From assembly GCA_036939355.1 (NCBI GenBank), contig JALLAP010000090.1, forward strand, positions 1-21,888: 21,888 bases of DNA, in the 5' to 3' direction. How positions within the stretch are numbered: position 1 is the stretch's first letter; each line of letters starts with the position of its first letter. The translations under genes were made by a program, and so were the position numbers. Shown here in pieces: positions 15,869 through 21,888 of the stretch. Under the pieces are notes generated by a model. That model saw only the letters and a program-made list of their open reading frames with translations, was not told the origin of the DNA and did no database searches. The DNA comes from Thalassiosira profunda. Its lineage: Eukaryota; Bacillariophyta; Thalassiosirophyceae; Thalassiosirales; Thalassiosiraceae.

Positions 15869-18800
15869 CTAGGGAATGAGTGCAAAGGGCGCAATAATGA
15901 ATAGGAAGAGCATCGTCCAGGTCGATGTGCTTCTCGCTGCACCAGAGGTGCCAGGCGTGTACCATTGAGACAGGTCAAATTCCTCCTCGGGCAATACTGG
16001 CTCGTATGTTGCCTGGGCAGAGTCCATCGATGCGAAATCTGCTCCATCCAAAGTCTGTTCTGGGCTCTGCAGCGATGGCGAGACTGGAGTCTGCTTCACT
16101 TCCGGTGCACTTTCCGAGGGCCTTGGCGTGGGATTGGGCTCATCTGAGAAGCTTTCGTATGTGACGCCAGAACTGGCAACATTAATTGCAGAGCCTTCGT
16201 CAGATGAGGAGTCTGATTGAGCAAGCGACTCATCTCTGAAACACTGCGCGTTGACCAGATGCTGGCGAATGCAACTGCCACTCGACAAGTCGAAGAAGAA
16301 TCCCGTCTCGCAAAAGTAGGTTGGGCCGACGTATCCATTGTTGCACTTGTAAAAAGATTTGCAGTCTTTCGAGTACTGCCCGGCGTAATTGTGGGGACAG
16401 AGATCGAGCGATTTATTGGGCACCGGACGGTCTTTGCAATCGACCTGCACGCAAAAATGCCTTGCTGGGCACGAGCTGCCTCCACCGCACTCCAATGCAT
16501 CGGCGCAGTTGTCCTGGAAGTTGCTGAATGTGGAGAAGCAGTAGCTCCGGGGGCGGCTGTTCACGAGCGCAGGTGTTTCTTCTGCGACATTCTCCTCTTC
16601 TTCCAATGGTTCTTTCTCGCTGGTTTCGACGCCTTCTTTTGCTGGAGATTGTTCGGTCGAGCCCTTTCCTTTCCCTCCACTTGGCTTTTGAGCCGACATT
16701 TTGCCCGGAGCTGACTGCTTGGCTGGAGATGGATGCAATGCAACTGGGGCCGCTGTTGGTTCATCTGAGGCTGGGAGTGGCGTCGGATTTATGAATGGTC
16801 TGGCTGTAGCGGGCTTTGGCGTCGGACTGTTGGTTGGCTCCGGCGATTGCTGCTTCGTAAGGACATCAGACGGCGTTGCTGGCGATGCTGTCATCCACGT
16901 TGGTCGCAGGGTCGGGCGCAAAGTAGTCGGCTGTTGTGATGGAGGCTCGGTGGGACTTGTGACTGGTTGCTTCGTCGTTGGAATATCAGTGACAGCAACA
17001 GGCTCTGGCGTTGGATGTTTGGTCGGCACGTCCGAAACAGCAGTAGGTCGAGGCGTCTGCGAGGATGCTGGATACGATCCAGCTGTTGGCAAAGGAGTCG
17101 GCCGCATTGTTCTCGGTGGAACGGCCGGTTGTGGCGCAGGATCAGTGTCGCTCTCTTCTGAGTCAATAGATTCCCCAAGAGGGCAATGGAGAATCTCAAA
17201 GCACTCCATTCCATCAGGGCAACCGCCATATAACGTGCAATCCGTTTGGATGCCACAGTTTTCCAACGCATCGCGAATCGAGCTTCCACAATACTTGCTG
17301 CGCAGTTGCACATCAGGAGACGACAGCGGGTCCTCTGCATCGGTGGGGCTCATGATTTGGGCTGTGGTAGGTTTAGGAACGACCGCTTGCAAGTCCAGAA
17401 TGTTGCAACTTCGTTCGGTAAAGCACAGTTCGCCGGGTTTGCATTCGATCCCCATCGGGCAATGGCTTTCGATGCTGCAATTGATCTCATCCCACGCCGT
17501 TCCGCAGAACCGGATGTTTCGGGGATCGTCATGCCTCGTCGGGGACGGCGTCGTCGGGAGAGGAGCAGTCGGCGGTTGCGTCGGGAGGGGAGCCGTGGGC
17601 GGCGGCGTGGGGCCGGAGATTGTTGGCTCGGCCGTCGGCATCGGTGTCAAGTCCAAGATGTTGCACGACCGCTCCGTAAAGCAAAGTTCGCCGCTCTTGC
17701 ACTCGATGCCCATCGGGCAATGAGATTCGACCGAGCAATTGATGTGGTCCCACGCAGAGCCGCAGAATCGGATGTTGCGAGGATCGTCCCTCTTAGACGG
17801 CGGTGGCGTCGACGGCGGCCGGGTCGTCGGACGCGGCGTCGGTCCGCTAGTGAAGGCATTCATGAACGTGGGACCATTCCGAAGCAAGAGGTAATTGCAT
17901 TGCTGCGGGAGGCCGCCGAAGCAGAACGAGCCCGCGGGGCATTCGTCGTCGGACGAGCACCATGTAGCCACGCTGCACGTGCTGGCCGCATGGTTCGACG
18001 ACTTGCCGCAGTATTGATAGTACGAGGGGTGATCGTGCGGCAGCGATGGCGCCAGCGTCGGCGAATAGGACGGCTGAGGAGTGAGGTCGTGAATGTGGCA
18101 TCTCTGCACAGTGAAGCACGACTCTCCCGGCTTGCACTCGTCTCCGTTGGGACAAAAGTCCTCCACAGTGCACCTCGCCGTCGTCCACGTCTGGCCGCAG
18201 AACCGATGGTTGATCGGCTGTTCGTTTGCAATACAATGTCAGAAAGCAAAGCACCAGAAACGTTTACCGTACACAAAGCAAAACGAAGCACTCACATCCG
18301 ACCGCGCCGTGGGACGCCGGGTCGTCGGCGCCCCCGTCGTCGGCGACATCGACGGCACCAGCCCAACATCGTTGTAGCACACCGTGCTCCCGAAGCACTG
18401 CTCCCCGCGGGGGCAGTCGTCCTCGCCTTCCCCGAGGCACCACTGCCCGCACCTGTCGTTGGCATCGCCCCACGATCTTCCGCAGGCGTGGTAGCGTATG
18501 GGATCCTCCGGATCTAACGCGCCGATTTGTTGTCGCTTCGCCAATGCGGCCTCGCGCGCCTCTTCCTCCTGCAGTTTTGCGACCACGTCGTGCAGGTGGC
18601 ACTCTTCGTTGGGGCTGTAGAAGCACAGCGTGCCGTCGGGGCAGTCGTTCCCGTCGCCGCACCAGTTCTCGAGGGTGCAGTCGAAGTTGGCCTCGTCCCA
18701 CCGGTTCAGGCAGAAGCGGAGGTTGGCCTTGTCGTCGTACGGGAGGGCGGGGACGCCGAAAGAGGTGCCCCCGCCGCCCCCGCCGTGGTGGGCGGCGTCG

Positions 18801-19003
18801 CAGAGGGTGTCGGCGAAGCAGACCTGGCCGGATGCGTGGGGGCACTCGTCGTCGGATCCGTTGGGGCAGGGCTGCCGCGAGGAGCAGTTGTCGCTGGCAT
18901 CTTGCCACGAGCGGCCGCAGAAGTTGTTGGCAGAGCTCTGCGCTTGGGCCGATGTTAGGAGCGCGAGAGTGGATATTGCAATTGCAACTGTAGGACGGTG
19001 CAT
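15869..19003 (-). CDS. Secreted Cys-repeat protein with chitin-binding-like domain and probable GPI anchor
   Basis: Exon 1 is 18296-19003 and exon 2 is 15869-18217. The 78-bp intron (18218-18295, GTGAGT...GAACAG, phase 0) joins two runs of the same repeat. The product is 1018 aa. A signal peptide spans residues 1-21, ending SAQA. Nine repeats of a Cys-rich module follow. The pattern is C-G-x-[SA]-W at the start, then C, then a C-P-x-G block, then C-F near the end, as in NNFCGRSWQDAS, RFCGTAWDEINC and SKYCGSSIRDA. Modules 6 and 7 are almost identical. Pro/Thr-rich linkers separate modules and expand to a region at about 590-790, likely O-glycosylated. A CBM14-like six-Cys domain is at about 840-895 (DCKSFYKCNNGYVG...). 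A hydrophobic tail after small residues (SGAARSTSTW...) suggests GPI attachment. It is probably a cell-wall or surface matrix protein. The ligand is unproven, although chitin or a related glycan is the family precedent. Confidence 0.88.
17391..17790 (-). repeat. Two near-identical Cys modules (6 and 7) of the surface protein
   Basis: Two in-frame DNA repeats, at about 17650-17790 and 17391-17533, encode modules that both begin DDPRNIRFCG and end FTERSCNILDL. They differ at only a few residues. The linkers between them (PTAPLPTQPPTAPLPT) are also internally repeated. This indicates a recent internal duplication that kept the frame. Confidence 0.8.
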
Positions 19004-19484
19004 GGTGGATGTAATGGTCGAGGCGCCTCTCCAGGGGCGGCGGCGCCGATTGTGCCGGAGTGGATGGCCCGGGTGGTCCATCGCGGTTCTTCTGTCTGCA
19101 AATGAGGTGAGAGGGCGGTGGCGGCGGTGCCATTGTGTGTTGGATCGGCCCCTCCTTTCAACTCTTTTTAGCGGCAGAGCTGAGGGGCTGGTCATCGGGC
19201 TGATCCACAAAAGACAGGTCATTGTCACTTGTAGGTATCGTACGTACCTCTACTGAGATTCAGGTCGATTTTGCTGGGGACACCTGCTCCAAGAGTATAC
19301 TAGGCAACAGGGACGATGAGGGAGTTTGGGAGCATCAACAGCTTCGATGCTTGCAAATGTCCTTCGTTGCATTCTCTAGCAGGCCACAGCGTTGGTGGCG
19401 AAAGTTGATAATGACTGGAGACAGCCACTATTCCGCACCCCGATGCCAACCGCCTTATTTGTCGTCCAACCCCGCTATTTAACT
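19004..19484. promoter_or_regulatory. Upstream region of the Cys-repeat gene and 3' flank of the DUF1995 gene
   Basis: This 481-bp region lies between two genes on the same strand. It holds TGCAAAT copies at 19097-19103 and 19352-19358 and a GTACGTAC sequence near 19240. The copy at 19097 reads ATTTGCAG on the minus strand, which could be a 5' UTR intron acceptor. No RNA gene or second protein gene is recognised. Confidence 0.45.
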
Positions 19485-20552
19485 TCACTCTTTCCGCTGG
19501 AATTTCAGTCCCTTCTCGGACACCTCTTGCATTTTCCTCATCCACAGCGGCTCCGGTATCACCTCGTTGATTTTGTCTTCCAACGCCTTGTATTCCGGCC
19601 TCGTCATCGGATCCCACGACGGATCCTCAATTGCAATCTCCTTTTCGTTTTCGTCTATCACGCAGCTCTTCCAGCCCACCGATTGCTCGAACAGCAACTT
19701 GACATCTTCTCCCCGGCAACTGGATTTTGTGCATTCGCAGTCAAAAGCAAGGTCTCAGATTGTTTCCTCTTGGGAGTACAGCATGCATCGCAGCAAACAG
19801 CGGATCCAAAACACATCGGCACTCACGCAATTTCCTGGAACGCAAAGCCCCACTCGAACTTCTCCAGCAGCCCCCTCGCGTCCCCCTTCTGAAACATCCC
19901 AAAGTCCTCCGGCCGCGCGAATTGTCGATTGAACACGATCAGCGCCCGCTTGTCCCCGACCATGCTATCAATTTCCTTCATCTTCTCCAGCTGGTCCGGT
20001 CCGGGAAACAAAATTGCCGCCACGTCCTCCTCCGGGGCGGTCGGCGATTCCTGGATGAAGAAGCCGCAGCAGTCCGAGGCGGAGAGAACCTGCGACGAAC
20101 ATTTGTCGCGCGACGCATCTTCTACGACACCCGCGAGGATGTCGCGAAGAATGCTTTCCGCATATGGGTACATCTGTGCCAACCCGCCCGGCCAGGGGTC
20201 GATGTCGGCATCGCTCGTCTCTGGCGGGAGGGGAATGAGGTAATCGATGTAGATTCGGGGAGGTCGATTGGCCTCCTTGATTTTGGAGATGGTCTCGCGC
20301 GTGCTGATTATGGCCCTCCTTGCTGCAGATGCGAATGGGGGTGAGGCAATGGCAGATATTGGCGAGCGACACATCTACCAGTTGTACGTCTTCTGCGTCG
20401 GTGCATTGGCTTCTGGCGCCAGCTTGCAACGGAGCACCGATGCAAAGCCTCATTCAGTTTTCGCACTCACTCTGCTCGCCAGGCGTCGACGGAATCAGAC
20501 CCCATGCCCGACAGATGAAAAGGGCCGCGGAAAGCGCCGCGCATGCCTTCAT
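19485..20552 (-). CDS. DUF1995-family protein, probably plastid-targeted
   Basis: There are three exons: 20471-20552, 19827-20322 and 19485-19719. The introns of 148 bp (20323-20470, ending TCTGCAG) and 107 bp (19720-19826, ending AATCCAG) both start GTGAGTGC. The product is 270 aa. The DUF1995 family (PF09353) is found in plastids and cyanobacteria and includes proteins related to photosystem II assembly factors such as LPA3. The biochemical role is unclear. The first exon encodes a signal-peptide-like leader, MKACAALSAALFICRA, followed directly by Trp. That is the aromatic +1 residue seen in bipartite signals for complex plastids. Family blocks in exon 2 are DPWPGGLAQMYPYAESILRD, VAAILFPGPDQL, RALIVFNRQF and DFGMF. 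Exon 3 has VGWKSCVID and ends in a short Glu/Lys-rich tail. The order and spacing fit the family. Confidence 0.87.
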
Positions 20553-20890
20553 CGTTGGGCGAGAGGAAGCGTGCTGGGCCGCCGTGGGTGCGTGGTGCTG
20601 GGGGCTTGGTTGGTTGTTGGTTGTATGTTGTATGGTTTGAGGTTTGAGGGAAGCTGGGGGCAAGTTGTTGAACTCCTGAGAAAAAGATCGCTATCGAGAT
20701 AGAATCTTTACTACCAAGGGATATCTTTGTATCAGGAAGTTCATAACAGATCTCTGTCGAGTGTGGCCACTAGACCTTTGTTGCTTCCTCGCTACCTCGT
20801 ATCATCCGAGGGACACTCTAAAAACTCTCTCCGCGGATCTACTGTCTGCGTCGCTTGCTGCCGATAAATCAGGCCAAGCTAAATCTTACT
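20553..20890. other. Gene-free stretch upstream of the DUF1995 gene
   Basis: This contains the 5' flank of the DUF1995 gene, with repeated CCAA/TTGG units near 20608-20625 (minus strand ACCAACCAACCAA). AT-richer sequence follows near 20680-20750. I see no protein gene or known RNA in it. Confidence 0.4.
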
Positions 20891-21129
20891 TGGGCTGACC
20901 CCCGTCCCCAGTCCCGTATTGCCGAATCCGAATCGCGGATTCTATGCGGCTGGGACGGACAAAACCCACCTAGCGCTTGTATTGCTCGATGAGTGCACGC
21001 AGTGTGCTCAGAGCGTAAGAAGAGCGCTAAGTCAGCCCACCCTTCTTCGAAGGCGAAGGGTGCCTGCGTGGGATGCCTCCGAGAACGCGCCCGTGTCACG
21101 GCAGGCAATCGGTAGGAATCTCACGCAGG
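20891..21129. other. Cluster of nested inverted repeats, candidate structured RNA
   Basis: Several complementary arms nest without crossing. A perfect 9-bp outer pair (20891-20899 with 21031-21039) encloses two hairpins. The first has arms at 20902-20911 and 20950-20958, with an inner GAATCCG/CGGATTC stem at 20924-20940. The second has TAGCGCT/AGCGCTA arms at 20971-20977 and 21023-21029. Just downstream are ACCCTTC/GAAGGGT (21039-21045 and 21055-21061) and a 12-base pair with one G-U (21063-21074 with 21118-21129). The layout looks like a multi-helix RNA. I could not match it to tRNA, 5S rRNA, spliceosomal, SRP or RNase P RNA. No convincing protein frame covers it. Confidence 0.4.
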
Positions 21130-21331
21130 TGCCAAGGGGTAGCAGGGGCAGATTTGGGGCAGCAAGAAGTAGTTTCCCTTCCGTTCCCCTCGCAGGCCCC
21201 GTAGATTAGCCCAAACACCACGAAGTAGGCTACCGGGGTCGCTGCGGTATCTGTATGGTTTGTGAAAGGAGCTCGAAAGGGATTAGTATTGTGAGCACAG
21301 TGCACGTGGAGGTTCACCTGTTCCGCCCACA
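21130..21331. other. Gene-free stretch before the minisatellite
   Basis: G- and C-run-rich sequence (GGGG and CCCC tracts near 21135-21200) gives weak self-complementarity. No gene is recognised. Confidence 0.35.
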
Positions 21332-21400
21332 TTGGCTCGCATGGGCCGGGGTGTGCATCTCGCGGTGCTACTGTTTGGTTTGGCTCGCGTGGGCCGGGGT
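21332..21400 (+). repeat. Direct repeat TTGGCTCGCRTGGGCCGGGG
   Basis: Two copies, at 21332-21352 and 21380-21400, differ at one base and are spaced 48 bp apart. They lead into the minisatellite and share its CTCG/GGGCC character. Confidence 0.75.
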
Positions 21401-21552
21401 TTCAGCGTCGTACGCTGTGGCGGCACGCACCAAATGTTTCAGCGTCGTACGCTGTGGCGGCACGCACCAAACGTTTCAGCGTCGTACGCTGTATGTGGCG
21501 GCACGCACCAAATGTTTCAGCGTCGTACGCTGTGGTGGCACGCACCAAATGT
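21401..21552 (+). repeat. Minisatellite unit A, four tandem copies
   Basis: The unit is about 37 bp and begins TTCAGCGTCGTACGCTGTGG, then a GGCACGCACCAAA block. Starts are at 21401, 21438, 21475 and 21516. The third copy is 41 bp because of a 4-bp GTAT insertion. Each unit contains a small hairpin (AGCGT/ACGCT). Confidence 0.9.
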
Positions 21553-21555
21553 TTT

Positions 21556-21738
21556 GGCAGCTCGTGCCGTGGCAGCTCGTGCCGTGGCCTCGGGCCCAAG
21601 TGTCGCCTCACATGGGGCTGGAATGGCAGCTCGTGCCGTGGCAGCTCGTGCCGTGGCCTCGGGCCCAAAAGTCGCCTCGCATGGGGCTGGAATGGCAGCT
21701 CGTGCCGTGGCAGCTCGTGCCGTGGCCTCGGGCCCAAC
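21556..21738 (+). repeat. Minisatellite unit B, 69-bp tandem repeat (2.6 copies)
   Basis: Copies start at 21556, 21625 and 21694; the last is truncated. Each unit begins with a doubled 15-base word (GGCAGCTCGTGCCGT twice). It continues with a CCTCGGGCCCAA block and ends CATGGGGCTGGAAT. The 69-bp period is a multiple of three, so frames stay open on both strands without implying a protein. Confidence 0.9.
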
Positions 21739-21743
21739 AGATT

Positions 21744-21810
21744 TTCAGCGTCGTACGCTGTGGCGGCACGCACCAATGAATCAGCGTCGTACGCTGTGGC
21801 GGCACGCACC
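21744..21810 (+). repeat. Minisatellite unit A, two further copies
   Basis: Two more A units start at 21744 and about 21780, after the B block. The last runs into a short B-like piece (GTGGCCTCTGGCCCAAAG). The order is therefore A4-B2.6-A2, an interspersed array. Confidence 0.88.
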
Positions 21811-21856
21811 GTGGCCTCTGGCCCAAAGGTTTTCAGCACTTCGTGGTCGTGCTCGT

Positions 21857-21885
21857 TTTGCTCGCCTTCGTGGTCAGCGAGCAAA
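21857..21885. repeat. Stem-loop with 9-bp perfect arms
   Basis: TTTGCTCGC (21857-21865) and GCGAGCAAA (21877-21885) form a perfect 9-bp stem with an 11-base loop at the right edge of the window. It may belong to a longer repeat that continues outside. Confidence 0.55.
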
Positions 21886-21888
21886 CCC

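Noticed and set aside
16701..18517. Long plus-strand frames opposite the Cys-repeat gene
   Set aside because: They mirror the Pro/Thr-rich linkers and Cys modules of the minus strand. The periodic Cys pattern, signal peptide and intron all belong to the minus strand.
19096..19247. A possible 5' UTR intron of the Cys-repeat gene (GTACGT donor, ATTTGCAG acceptor, minus strand)
   Set aside because: The donor differs from the GTGAGT seen at all coding introns and there is no coding constraint to test it. It needs RNA evidence.
20869..21108. A 79-codon minus-strand frame in the right intergenic region
   Set aside because: No family or signal is visible, and the region is better described by its inverted repeats.
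21402..21884. Repetitive-peptide frames on both strands of the minisatellite (minus 160 codons; plus at 21255-21779)
   Set aside because: The frames exist because the 69-bp unit length is a multiple of three and the unit lacks stops. Openness on both strands argues against a selected protein.

Overview
The window reads as compact nuclear DNA from a eukaryotic alga. The best fit is a photosynthetic stramenopile (ochrophyte), although a haptophyte or other alga with a complex plastid is not excluded. The evidence is spliceosomal introns of 68-148 bp, all six with a GTGAGT donor, and GC-rich coding sequence. There is a Pro/Thr-rich, Cys-repeat secreted protein of a type common in stramenopiles. 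There is also a plastid-type DUF1995 protein with a signal-peptide-like leader followed by an aromatic residue, as in bipartite targeting signals. There are no operons or prokaryotic ribosome binding sites.

From left to right: a Golgi-type carbohydrate sulfotransferase (+, 286-1563); an MRG15/Eaf3-like chromatin reader (-, 1664-2980); the signal peptidase catalytic subunit SEC11 (+, 3368-4025, one intron); and a composite reading frame (-, 4253-5782). In the composite frame the 5' part of homoserine O-acetyltransferase is joined, at a single N (4863), to the 3' part of an unrelated leucine-rich-repeat protein. Next come a bacterial-type YpsA/molybdenum-carrier-like gene (+, 6119-6619) with a decayed tandem copy (6631-7049), an AT-rich three-armed inverted repeat (7065-7125), and a possible 34-residue membrane peptide (7160-7264).

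The right half holds a large zinc-finger/reelin-repeat/multi-membrane-span protein (+, 7348-10364, one intron) and a small tautomerase-like protein (-, 10444-10879, one intron). It continues with a 1480-residue INPP4-type phosphoinositide 4-phosphatase with N-terminal endocytic-adaptor motifs (+, 11322-15764). Then follow a 1018-residue secreted protein with nine Cys repeats, a chitin-binding-like domain and a probable GPI tail (-, 15869-19003, one intron), and the DUF1995 protein (-, 19485-20552, two introns). The last 1.3 kb has no convincing gene. It contains a cluster of nested inverted repeats (20891-21129) and an interspersed minisatellite (21332-21810).

Gene orientation alternates over much of the window, giving convergent pairs 79-227 bp apart and divergent pairs 336-442 bp apart. 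Each of the three divergent regions contains a perfect 12-14 bp palindrome, and ATTTGCA/TGCAAAT is strongly over-represented in non-coding DNA. Several genes concern the secretory and cell-surface route: SEC11, the sulfotransferase, the GPI-type Cys-repeat protein, the reelin-repeat membrane protein and the INPP4-like endosomal lipid phosphatase. I see no evidence that they form one cluster or system. All calls come from reading the sequence and from family knowledge; no database search was run.
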